A stretch of 13,754 nt of DNA from Bacteroidales bacterium UBA4230. GTDB lineage: Bacteria > Bacteroidota > Bacteroidia > Bacteroidales > UBA932. Of the stretch, positions 1 through 6,171 are shown one piece after another. The notes beneath the pieces are model-generated. The model searched no databases. It was not told the DNA's origin and worked only from the letters and a program-made list of their open reading frames with translations. Location: positions 23,399 to 37,152 of the forward strand of contig DGXO01000024.1 in assembly GCA_002395605.1 (NCBI GenBank), read 5' to 3'. The position numbers and the translations under genes were made by a program. Position 1 is the stretch's first letter. Each line of letters begins with the position of its first letter.

Positions 1-116
1 TGGGGCCCGAAACGTGCGCGAAGGAGGCGGAACAATGATAAGTCCTAATGGCAGCACCATTATTCCTATAATTGTAAGTCACTTTTACTGAACTTTGCAA
101 CCACAAATAATTGAAA

Positions 117-434
117 ATGAATCTTAGTGGAATAATAGTGGGTGCGGCGGTGTTCCTGAGCATAGGGATATGCCATCCGGCGGTGATAAAAATGGAGTAT
201 TACTGGGGCCGAAACAGTTGGTGGGTTTGGCTGGTGGCGGGCCTTGGATTCTCTGCGGCCTCGCTTTTCATCCAGAGCGCCATCCTCTCAACAATAGTGG
301 GCGGATTCGCGTTCTCCTGCCTGTGGGGCATCCATGAGATGTTCCTCCAGGAAAAGCGTGTGCTAAAGGGCTGGTTTCCGGAGAATCCAGCCCGTCACGC
401 ATACTATGAAAAGAAGCGTCAGGAATTGAAATAA
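117..434 (+). CDS. DUF4491 family small membrane protein
   Basis: 105-residue membrane protein that matches my memory of the DUF4491 family, common and uncharacterised in Bacteroidota. Visible marks are an N-terminal hydrophobic helix (about residues 4-20), the HPxVIKxEYY-type segment just after it (HPAVIKMEYYWG), two closely spaced hydrophobic helices (about 36-68), and the basic C-terminal signature QEKRVLKGWFPENP. Length equals the usual family length. An in-frame TTG lies two codons upstream (111), but the ATG at 117 fits the family start. An imperfect -7 box (GAACTTTG, 90-97) lies just upstream. Function is unknown. The gene is followed within about 36 bp by the family A repeat array. 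Confidence 0.85.
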   Translation: MNLSGIIVGAAVFLSIGICHPAVIKMEYYWGRNSWWVWLVAGLGFSAASLFIQSAILSTIVGGFAFSCLWGIHEMFLQEKRVLKGWFPENPARHAYYEKKRQELK

Positions 435-469
435 CCCATTCCGCTGAGGAAGTCGAACATCCGGTCCAG

Positions 470-617
470 CACGTTTTGCAGTGTTTTTGTGCACACCGAG
501 TACCCAGTGGTACTGAGCGTACACGTTTTGCGGTGTTTTTGCGTGCGTTGAGTCCCCAGCGGTACTGAACGTGCACGTTTTAGGGCGTTTTCGCGTATGT
601 TGAGTCCCTGGGACGCA
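470..617 (+). repeat. Family A 52-bp tandem repeat array, copy 1
   Basis: About 2.8 head-to-tail units with an exact 52-bp period: units start at 470, 522 and 574 (each begins CACGTTTT), the last truncated near 617. Each carries a GNGTTTT block, a GAGTnCCC block and GGTACTGA. Unit 1 contains a hairpin AGTACC (499-504)/GGTACT (509-514) with loop CAGT. The whole unit is conserved, so this is not a CRISPR array. It starts 36 bp after the DUF4491 stop and runs directly into family B copy 1. Confidence 0.85.
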
Positions 618-620
618 TAA

Positions 621-848
621 TGTCGCAGGTCAGGGGAGGAAACGTCGCCGGTTAGGAGATGAAACGTTGCAGGTCAAGGGGCGAAACGTCGCAGGTCTGC
701 GTTTTTGGGCCGAACTGCGACGCAAATCGGCCACAGGGACAAAAAAACGTCGCAGGTCAGCAATTTTTTGCAGACCTGCGATACTTCGCATTGCCACCTG
801 CGACACTTCGCATTGCCACCTGCGACGGCATACGCCGTCACCTGCTAC
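621..848 (+). repeat. Family B composite palindromic element, copy 1
   Basis: GCAGGTC-type sites occur at 625, 647 (degenerate), 669 and 691, exactly 22 bp apart. They are followed by a core hairpin GGCCGA (708-713)/TCGGCC (727-732) with a 13-nt loop. Next is a long hairpin with arms TCGCAGGTC (750-758) and GACCTGCGA (773-781), extended by an inner GCAA/TTGC stem. Inverted sites ACCTGCNAC then lie at 774, 796, 818 and 840, again exactly 22 bp apart. The 22-mers at 783-804 and 805-826 are identical. The same layout recurs at 7346-7547. Short ORFs crossing this stretch are by-products of the repeat. Confidence 0.85.
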
Positions 849-1057
849 GTTTTTCCATTTGACCGAAATCCTTCAAAATGCAACCGTTGAAAAATGGACG
901 CCAAAACACAATGACAAGAATCAGAAACCGTATTCCCAAATGTATCTGATGAGATGGAAGTCGTATAGACTGATTGTCGGTTTTCAGAAATCCAAAAGCG
1001 AATTTGTCCAGTACTATGTGGGGAGCATATAAAAATTGAAATGGGGCTCGGATCAAG
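849..1057. other. Intergenic stretch with no recognisable gene
   Basis: About 200 bp between the family B element and the next promoter. A reading frame from the repeat continues through here to a stop at 1030-1032, and its last 40 or so codons look mildly protein-like (MYLMRWKSYRLIVGF). It has no credible start outside the repeat. It could be the tail of a decayed gene, but I see nothing that supports a call. Confidence 0.4.
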
Positions 1058-1088
1058 TTGCCTTGTAAGAAATAATTTATTAATTTTG
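1058..1088 (+). promoter_or_regulatory. Bacteroidota promoter for the 1110-1667 gene
   Basis: TTG at 1058-1060, a 20-bp spacer, then TAATTTTG at 1081-1088 (TAnnTTTG). A second -7 match, TATGTTTG, abuts it at 1089-1096 with TTG at 1063-1065. Either would give a very short leader before the ATG at 1110. Confidence 0.65.
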
Positions 1089-1109
1089 TATGTTTGTAAA
1101 TTTTTTACC

Positions 1110-1667
1110 ATGAAAACCAGATTTAGCAGCAAGTCGGATATATTCAATGTGGCCGTTACAATAATTGCAGCGGCAGTGTCTGTGGTAATGGTCATCTACG
1201 GTGTGCTCACGCTGGGTATCCGTGAATCTTGGCCGGAGCTTGTGCTCAACGTGTTCTACATTGCCAGCCTTGTGATGATGTGGATGTATTTTTTCAAAGG
1301 CCCCATCACCACCAAGCAGTTCAATTATTGGTGCACCCTGAACATAGGCGCAACGGTGCTTCTCAGGGATATCCTGTTTGCTCCAAAGCTGGAGAGTTTT
1401 CCGGTTCACCTTGTATGCCTCACGCTTTCCGTGGCGCTTCTTATCATGCTCACTTATTTCTATGCGCGAAAAGACTGGAAAACCTACTCCAAAGCTAACC
1501 TGTGGATGATTTGCATAGTGGATATGCTAATAGCGCTGCTCTATAACATCATAATCCTGCGTGAGCCCGCCGACCAATACACCACCTATCTGATGGTTGA
1601 AATCTGGATACGTCCCACCATCACCTACGGGCTTGTGGCCTGCTATGTGAAGGAAAAGGAAGACTAG
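1110..1667 (+). CDS. Unrecognised six-helix membrane protein
   Basis: 185-residue protein of unknown family. I chose the ATG at 1110 rather than the in-frame ATG at 1041 because the promoter lies between them and the first 23 codons of the longer form would precede transcription. About six hydrophobic helices can be seen (roughly residues 11-33, 43-62, 70-87, 91-112, 121-143, 150-168), with a short basic/acidic tail KEKED. Aromatic and charged residues cluster at the helix ends, as in small integral inner-membrane proteins. There is no signal peptide and no catalytic motif that I recognise. Its TAG stop overlaps the TAG stop of the opposite-strand gene: both use the palindrome CTAG at 1664-1667, so the two genes converge with a four-base overlap. 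Confidence 0.7.
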   Translation: MKTRFSSKSDIFNVAVTIIAAAVSVVMVIYGVLTLGIRESWPELVLNVFYIASLVMMWMYFFKGPITTKQFNYWCTLNIGATVLLRDILFAPKLESFPVHLVCLTLSVALLIMLTYFYARKDWKTYSKANLWMICIVDMLIALLYNIIILREPADQYTTYLMVEIWIRPTITYGLVACYVKEKED

Positions 1668-1981
1668 TTTTCTTTAATGAAATAGGCCCTGACCTTGCTC
1701 TCTGTGATCAGGACGGATTCTTGATGGAAAAAGGTGCAGAGATCCTTTGCAATGGCATCCACAATACCTTTCTCAGGGTCCAGAAGGCAAAGGACCAGCG
1801 TCTTTTCCTGTACATAGTCACCATTTTCGTGGAAATAGCCGCCATCGGAAACGATATACGAGAACGCCACGTGGTAACTCTGACACACAAATTTCATTAT
1901 GTCCACGTACATCTTGGTGTCATACTTCTGCTGCTTAGTGACGGCGTCGTTAAGTCCTACGCTGATGGTTATCTCTGTCAT
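1664..1981 (-). CDS. Small conserved-looking protein of unknown function
   Basis: 105 residues, starting at the ATG complementary to 1979-1981. I do not recognise the family. It reads as one soluble alpha/beta domain: an N-terminal strand (TEITISVGLND), a helix around residues 24-38, a second strand (EKTLVLCLLD, about 59-68), an amphipathic helix, and a C-terminal strand (QESVLITESKVRAYFI). No transmembrane segment, signal peptide or catalytic motif is visible. The general look, with an opening strand followed by lysine-rich turns, resembles short accessory proteins seen on phages and plasmids, but that is only an impression. It has its own promoter (2046-2077), immediately after the EamA gene stop, so it need not be co-transcribed with that gene. 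Confidence 0.7.
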   Translation of the reverse strand: MTEITISVGLNDAVTKQQKYDTKMYVDIMKFVCQSYHVAFSYIVSDGGYFHENGDYVQEKTLVLCLLDPEKGIVDAIAKDLCTFFHQESVLITESKVRAYFIKEN

Positions 1982-2045
1982 GGCTTGAAATATTTCTCAA
2001 AAGATTAGATTACTAGACTCACGCGCAAGTTGGTTGTCTTTTTCG

Positions 2046-2077
2046 CAAAAATAGCATTTTTCGGTTGCACTGGCAAA
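2046..2077 (-). promoter_or_regulatory. Promoter for the 1664-1981 minus-strand gene
   Basis: On the minus strand, TTTG (2077-2074), a 20-bp spacer, then TATTTTTG (2053-2046), an exact TAnnTTTG. Predicted start near 2040, giving a leader of roughly 55-60 nt before the ATG at 1981. Confidence 0.65.
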
Positions 2078-2083
2078 TCATTT

Positions 2084-2983
2084 TTATTTCCGTCCCGGCT
2101 TCAGGATCATGAAAACAACTGCGCCAACGCATATGGCAACCCCGGCTGCCATTTTCGGCGTAAGGGGTTCTCCAAACAGCACAGTGCCAATCATTATGGC
2201 GGTGAGGGGCTCAAACACGCCAAGGATGGATGTCTTGGTGGGGCCGATATACCTTGACGACACCGCAAGTGTTAGCATTGAAATCATTGTGGGGACAACG
2301 GCCAGGCCTAGGAGATTTCCCCAATCGGCGGGGGAGTCCACGCCTTCAAGGATGCTGCCGCCCTGGAAAAGCCGGATCACGAGGAACATTGCCGCCCCCG
2401 TCATGAGGGCATAGAGGGTGAGGGTGTGCTCCGACACCTTCTTTATTCGCCTGCTTCGGTTCACAATCACAAGATAGAGGGCATAGCTCAACGCGGACAT
2501 GATTGCAAGGATTATCCCGGAAAGCCTTATTTCGGCCCCGGCCGAAGGGGTGGAAAGAAGCAGGATTCCGCCGAATGTGGCGATGATTGAAAGCCAGGTT
2601 TGCCAACTGGGGTAGAACCTCAGGACCACCATGATAAGGGCCGTGAACACCGGGTAGAGGTAAACCAGCGTGGTGGCAAGCCCGGAGGGGATGAACTCAT
2701 AGGAAGTGAAAAGGAAAAGGCTGCTGCAGGCAAAAAGCACTCCTAGCACGGCAAGAAGGCCCAGTTCCCGCTTTTCAACCTTGAAGGCCTCGTGTCTGCA
2801 TGCCATCCACGCGGCCAGTATTGCCGCCGACATTCCGTAACGGAAAAACAGCATCACAAGCACCGGAACGCCGCTTTCCAAAAGCGGTTTTGCAAATAGG
2901 GGATTGGTCCCGTACGACACCCCCGCAATAAGGCCGGCCAGGAGTCCCACCAGCCTTCTTCTTTTGATATCTTCTACTGCCAC
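2084..2983 (-). CDS. EamA/DMT-superfamily permease
   Basis: 299-residue inner-membrane transporter of the drug/metabolite transporter (EamA) type, with ten hydrophobic segments in two five-helix halves. The first half opens with LAGLIAGVSYGTNPLFAKPLLESG and contains the typical FFRYGMSAAIL helix. The second half holds SGIILAIMSALSYALYLVIVNRS and the closing GxxEPLTAxxxGxxxFGE signature (GVFEPLTAIMIGTVLFGEPLTP). Substrate cannot be told from sequence; family members export amino acids or small metabolites. The reading frame stays open upstream to 3181, but that part translates the family C repeat. The minus-strand -7 box at 3010-3003 puts the transcript start near 2997. I therefore choose the GTG at 2983-2981. 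An ATG-TAA pair (2994-2989) lies just upstream in another frame. Confidence 0.9.
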   Translation of the reverse strand: MAVEDIKRRRLVGLLAGLIAGVSYGTNPLFAKPLLESGVPVLVMLFFRYGMSAAILAAWMACRHEAFKVEKRELGLLAVLGVLFACSSLFLFTSYEFIPSGLATTLVYLYPVFTALIMVVLRFYPSWQTWLSIIATFGGILLLSTPSAGAEIRLSGIILAIMSALSYALYLVIVNRSRRIKKVSEHTLTLYALMTGAAMFLVIRLFQGGSILEGVDSPADWGNLLGLAVVPTMISMLTLAVSSRYIGPTKTSILGVFEPLTAIMIGTVLFGEPLTPKMAAGVAICVGAVVFMILKPGRK

Positions 2984-3002
2984 TTTACTTACATTTGGGG
3001 CG

Positions 3003-3036
3003 CAAAGATACTGCTTTTTGTCTTTCCCAGGTGCAA
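3003..3036 (-). promoter_or_regulatory. Promoter of the EamA permease gene
   Basis: On the minus strand, TATCTTTG (3010-3003) is an exact -7 box. A TTTG at 3037-3034 lies 23 bp upstream, inside the first hairpin arm of the family C repeat. This box rules out starts within the repeat and supports the GTG start at 2983. Confidence 0.6.
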
Positions 3037-3178
3037 ATAGGGGGTGTTTTTGCACCGGAGACTGGTGAAAACGGGGTGCCAGGTGCAAAAGGTGGGTGTT
3101 TTTGCACCGGATGCTGATGAAAACGTGGTGCCAGGTGCAAATAGGGGGTGTTTTTGCACCTGGCCCGGCGGGAACGTG
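3027..3178. repeat. Family C 52-bp tandem repeat with strong hairpins
   Basis: Nearly three units, each beginning CCAGGTGCAAA, at 3027, 3079 and 3131: an exact 52-bp period. Every unit carries GGTGCAAA...TTTGCACC as an inverted repeat (unit 1: 3030-3037/3049-3056). In unit 3 the stem is a perfect 11 bp, CCAGGTGCAAA (3131-3141)/TTTGCACCTGG (3153-3163). The array lies between the divergent EamA and kinase genes and supplies the -33 region of the EamA promoter. Sequence differs from family A apart from a shared GTGTTTTTG core, but the period is the same. Confidence 0.85.
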
Positions 3179-3246
3179 CAACCGGAGGTCAGGCAGAGCG
3201 GTATTCGGCCTTTATGTGGCCGGAGAGATACTTGACGCTTCTGGAG

Positions 3247-3280
3247 TTAGTCGCAGCCAGCGAAAAATTATGTATATTTG
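3247..3280 (+). promoter_or_regulatory. Promoter of the kinase-phosphatase pair
   Basis: TATATTTG at 3273-3280 is an exact -7 box; the -33 element is weak (TTAG, 3247-3250, 22-bp spacer). The transcript would start near 3287, about 17 nt before the ATG at 3304. Confidence 0.6.
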
Positions 3281-3303
3281 CAAAATTTAAGTTAGCAGGC
3301 ATT

Positions 3304-4155
3304 ATGAGCGATTACGAGCAAATAAACCTTGAAGATTACACCCGGAGCGGAGAGGGCGGAACCGCCGTATCCTATACCCACAAAACGCGCAATACGCTGG
3401 CCAAGCTCTACAATCCCGGCTTTGAGGCCGACAGGGCAAGGGCCGAATTCCTTACGGCCCGCACGGTCTTCGAACTGGGCATACCCACACCTGAGCCGTA
3501 CCGCCTTGTGACGGACGGGGAAAGATTCGGCGCGGAATATGAACTGGTGAAGGGCAAGCGCTCCTTTACCCGCATTATCTCAGAGGAACCTTCCCGTCTG
3601 GAAGAGATTAGCCTCACTTTTGCGGGTTGTGCCCGGAAACTCCATTCCACACCCGCCGATACATCCCGCCTTCGGTCATACAAAGAAGTCCTGACCCGTT
3701 TTTACAAGGAGAAAGACCTGGTACCTGAGGCCTACAGGGAGCGGTCCCTCTCTTTCCTGGCAACGGTCCCCGATACTCCCAATTGTATTCACGGAGACCT
3801 CCATATCGGCAATATAATTACGGACGGACACCGCAACCTGTGGATTGATGTAGGGGAGTTCAGCTACGGAGCTCCTGAGTGGGACATTGCCATCATGTGG
3901 ATTATGTCGCAGAATATGGACGCCTCCCGCTCACAGGCCCTTTTCCACCTTACACCGGAGCAGATGAAAGACCACTGGAACTGTTTCCTTCCGGCCTATC
4001 TTGGCACCTCCGATCCCAAGGCTCTGGCGGATTATGTCCACGGTCTTCTTCCTTACTATGCCGCAAAGGTGCCCTATGTATATGACATGGCGTTCCACGG
4101 GCCCCTGCCGGAAATAAGCGTAGAAAGAATAGAAAAAATGCTTAGCGCATATTGA
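3304..4155 (+). CDS. APH/choline-kinase-like phosphotransferase
   Basis: 283-residue kinase of the aminoglycoside phosphotransferase/choline kinase fold. The catalytic loop HGDLHIGN is at residues 163-170 (base D165, metal-binding N170). The metal-binding aspartate follows in WIDVGEFSYGAPEWDI (D182, D-x-G type). The N-lobe has a glycine-rich start (SGEGGTAVSYTH) and a candidate nucleotide-binding lysine K34 in TLAKLYNPG. The stretch ELGIPTPEPYRLV is typical of the small-molecule kinase group I remember as TIGR02172. It need not be a resistance enzyme; substrate is unknown. A longer frame runs back to 3148 but enters the family C repeat, and the -7 box at 3273-3280 supports the ATG at 3304. 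Four bases separate it from the phosphatase, so the two are probably one operon. Confidence 0.85.
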   Translation: MSDYEQINLEDYTRSGEGGTAVSYTHKTRNTLAKLYNPGFEADRARAEFLTARTVFELGIPTPEPYRLVTDGERFGAEYELVKGKRSFTRIISEEPSRLEEISLTFAGCARKLHSTPADTSRLRSYKEVLTRFYKEKDLVPEAYRERSLSFLATVPDTPNCIHGDLHIGNIITDGHRNLWIDVGEFSYGAPEWDIAIMWIMSQNMDASRSQALFHLTPEQMKDHWNCFLPAYLGTSDPKALADYVHGLLPYYAAKVPYVYDMAFHGPLPEISVERIEKMLSAY

Positions 4156-4159
4156 TATT

Positions 4160-5035
4160 ATGAAACGTATATTATCCATTCTGATTCCTTTTCTTATGTT
4201 GTCCGGCTGCTCAACTTCTCCCAAAGACAGGACCGTTGCATTTGAAGGCATAGAGAACGCCCGTGAATTGGGCGGCCTTGTGATGCAGGACGGCCGGACC
4301 ATCCGCGCCGGCAAACTTGTGCGCAGCGCAGAGCTTTCCAAGGCAACGGATGCCGATGTAGCCCTCCTAAAAAAACGCTTCGGCCTTACCGACATCTTTG
4401 ATTTCCGCTTTGAGGCCGAACGCAGCAAGGCCATGGACCGTGAAATCGAGGGCGTCAAGAACACCTGGCTGTCAACGCTTCCGGAGAAGTTTGTGGCCGC
4501 CTTCGCATCAGGCCGCGCGGACACTACGGTGGTCCAGTCCCATAATCTGATGGAAACATTGTCGGAATACGCTTTCAACCCCAAGGCGCAAGAGATGGCC
4601 CAGAAGCTTTATCCGGCCATTGTGATGGACACAACGTCGCAGAAACGCTATGGGGAGTTCCTCCGTGGCGTGCTGTCCTCCAAAGGCGGTGCGCTCTGGC
4701 ACTGCTCACAGGGCAAGGACCGCTGCGGATGGGGCTCGGCCTTTGTGCTTGCAGCCCTTGGCGCCAGCCGTGAAACCATTGTGGAGGACTTCGCACTGTC
4801 CAACGTCTCCTACGCTCCCGCCGTGGAGGCCATTTCGGCCAAAATTGTGGAGAAAGGCGGCGGAGAGGCCGAACTCTCCTTCATCCGCGCCATGATTGGG
4901 GTTAGCGTGGAGAATTTCGAGTCCACGCTGGATCTCATTGATTCCCGCTACGGCTCCCTCCAGGCCTATCTGGAAGAGGCTCTTGGCTTCAGTGCCGAAG
5001 AACAGGAGAGCATGAAGCGGAAGTATCTTCGCTAG
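4160..5035 (+). CDS. Lipoprotein tyrosine/dual-specificity phosphatase (Y_phosphatase3 type)
   Basis: 291-residue predicted phosphatase. The N-terminus is a lipoprotein signal, with hydrophobic residues 4-14 and lipobox LSGC at Cys17, so the protein is probably anchored in an envelope membrane. The catalytic P-loop is HCSQGKDRCGWG: nucleophile C182 and R188 in the C-x5-R arrangement. The GKDR form is typical of the Y_phosphatase3 group (PF13350), related to fungal Siw14 and mycobacterial PtpB-like enzymes. An N-terminal NARELGGL motif, and DIFDFRFEAERSKAMD about 40 residues later, are also characteristic. These enzymes remove phosphate from phosphotyrosine, phosphoinositides or inositol pyrophosphates; the substrate here is unknown. 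It starts four bases after the kinase stop, which suggests translational coupling. Confidence 0.88.
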   Translation: MKRILSILIPFLMLSGCSTSPKDRTVAFEGIENARELGGLVMQDGRTIRAGKLVRSAELSKATDADVALLKKRFGLTDIFDFRFEAERSKAMDREIEGVKNTWLSTLPEKFVAAFASGRADTTVVQSHNLMETLSEYAFNPKAQEMAQKLYPAIVMDTTSQKRYGEFLRGVLSSKGGALWHCSQGKDRCGWGSAFVLAALGASRETIVEDFALSNVSYAPAVEAISAKIVEKGGGEAELSFIRAMIGVSVENFESTLDLIDSRYGSLQAYLEEALGFSAEEQESMKRKYLR

Positions 5036-5059
5036 TTATATAAAAAAGCAGTATTTTTG
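5028..5059 (+). promoter_or_regulatory. Promoter of the BASS symporter gene
   Basis: TATTTTTG at 5052-5059 is an exact -7 box. A near-match TTCG at 5028-5031 lies 20 bp upstream, inside the last codons of the phosphatase gene. The start would fall close to the ATG at 5068, giving almost no leader. Confidence 0.55.
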
Positions 5060-5067
5060 CCACCATT

Positions 5068-5916
5068 ATGGCAATATGGATTGTACTTCCCATACTTACC
5101 CTTCTGATGTTCGACCTCGGGCTTACGCTCAGGCTTGAAGATTTCGGGAAAGTTTTCAGTAAACCCTGGCCGTTAGGGATAGCCCTTTTCGGCCAGCTTT
5201 TGCTTTTACCGGCCATTGCCCTGGGGCTGGCTTATGCGTTTAATCTGCCGCCGGTGTTTTTCATCGGCCTGGTGCTTATTGCGTGCTGTCCCGGCGGAAG
5301 CTCGTCAAACGTGTTTTCCAAGCTGGCGGGCGGTGATGTGGCGCTTTCCGTAACCCTCACGGCAATAAGCAGCATTGTCACGCTGTTTACCATTCCGGTT
5401 ATAATGAGTTGGGCAACGGCCCTGGTAGGGGAGAGCGTGGGAATTACGCTTCCGGTTGGGAACCTCATCAAGCAGAATCTTGTGCTGATGCTCCTTCCCG
5501 TGCTCCTTGGAATTGGGCTACATTATGCTTGGCCAAAGGGGGCCGAAAAAACCGACAAGGTGCTTGGGAAACTGGCGTTCCCGCTTCTTCTTGTGCTTGT
5601 GACGGTGTTTTACATCCAGCATCACAAGACAATTCTTGCCAATATCGGCATCCTGGGGCTCTGCGTCACGGCCCTTATCCTTGTTGCAATCACGTGCTCG
5701 TCACTGCTTTCCAGGCTTGTGAGAACCGGGGAGAAGCAGCGCCGGACGGTTGTCATTGAGGTTGGAATGCAGAATGCCGCCCAGGCAATAGCCATAGCCT
5801 CCAGCCCGCTGGTTTTTGCCAACGACGAAATGGCCATCCCGGCCATCCTCTACTCCCTTATGATGAACGTGGTGCTCCTCATCTACGTCTGGGCCGTCAG
5901 AAGAAAAGACAGGTAA
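5068..5916 (+). CDS. BASS-family (bile acid:sodium symporter-like) transporter
   Basis: 282-residue inner-membrane protein with about nine or ten hydrophobic segments. It shows two hallmark motifs of the bile acid:sodium symporter family. CCPGGSSSNVFSKLAGGDVALS (residues 73-94) and EVGMQNAAQAIAIA (231-244) correspond to the two unwound crossover helices that form the sodium and substrate sites. MFDLGLTLRLEDF near the N-terminus is also typical (MxxMGLTLxxxDF). Bacterial members carry organic anions such as bile acids, pantoate or keto acids; the real substrate cannot be read from the sequence. The gene lies 32 bp after the phosphatase with its own -7 box (5052-5059), so it may be only partly co-transcribed. 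The inverted family A array begins 18 bp after its stop. Confidence 0.92.
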   Translation: MAIWIVLPILTLLMFDLGLTLRLEDFGKVFSKPWPLGIALFGQLLLLPAIALGLAYAFNLPPVFFIGLVLIACCPGGSSSNVFSKLAGGDVALSVTLTAISSIVTLFTIPVIMSWATALVGESVGITLPVGNLIKQNLVLMLLPVLLGIGLHYAWPKGAEKTDKVLGKLAFPLLLVLVTVFYIQHHKTILANIGILGLCVTALILVAITCSSLLSRLVRTGEKQRRTVVIEVGMQNAAQAIAIASSPLVFANDEMAIPAILYSLMMNVVLLIYVWAVRRKDR

Positions 5917-5934
5917 CATTTAAACCACCCTCGC

Positions 5935-6108
5935 CCAGTACCTTTCGGGGACTCAACGTACACAAAAACGCCTTGAAACGTGCATGTCCAGTACCACCGG
6001 GGACTCAACGTACACAAAAACGCCCTGAAATGTGTTTAGCCAGTACTGCTGGGTACTCAACGTGCACAAAAACACCTTAAAACGTGCATGTCCAGTACTG
6101 CCGGGGAC
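5935..6108 (-). repeat. Family A 52-bp tandem repeat array, copy 2 (inverted)
   Basis: Units start CCAGTAC at 5935, 5988, 6040 and 6092, spaced 53, 52 and 52 bp; the fourth stops near 6108. Read on the minus strand they match array 1 (GTTTT block, GTTGAGTCCC, GGTACTGG). Blocks GGGGACTCAACGTACACAAA and AAACGCC recur almost unchanged in units 1 and 2. The array fills most of the 255-bp space between the symporter and the DUF1653-TSCPD gene. Confidence 0.85.
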
Positions 6109-6131
6109 ATTTTACCCATGAACTCATACTA

Positions 6132-6161
6132 TTGTATTGTCGTTTTTAAATATTAATTTTG
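6132..6161 (+). promoter_or_regulatory. Promoter of the DUF1653-TSCPD gene
   Basis: TTG at 6132-6134, a 19-bp spacer and TAATTTTG at 6154-6161. The start would be near 6168, only a few bases before the GTG start codon at 6172. An AGAAGGA stretch lies right before the start but is too close for a normal Shine-Dalgarno site. Confidence 0.65.
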
Positions 6162-6171
6162 CAGAAGGATT

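Noticed and set aside
1..110. Tail of an upstream gene or start of a minus-strand gene at the left edge
   Set aside because: Two plus-strand frames end here (stops at 36-38 and 88-90) and a minus-strand ATG near 57 stays open to the edge, but the stretch is too short to choose between them.
621..848. CRISPR array
   Set aside because: Repeated sites are only about 11 bp, the sequence between them is itself partly conserved, and the right half is inverted. No cas genes are nearby.
659..1032. Short open frames (up to 121 codons) through the repeat region
   Set aside because: They translate family B repeat units, overlap one another in several frames and have no promoter of their own.
2984..3181. 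N-terminal extension of the EamA protein
   Set aside because: The extra 66 residues encode the family C repeat (a recurring HHVF/APRFHQ pattern), and the -7 box lies downstream of that ATG.
3148..3303. N-terminal extension of the APH-like kinase
   Set aside because: It overlaps the family C repeat and lies mostly upstream of the TATATTTG promoter box; the kinase fold begins at the later ATG.
3931..4584. 217-codon minus-strand frame across the kinase and phosphatase genes
   Set aside because: Shadow of two well-supported plus-strand genes; its sequence is of low, Ser/Arg-rich composition with no domain.
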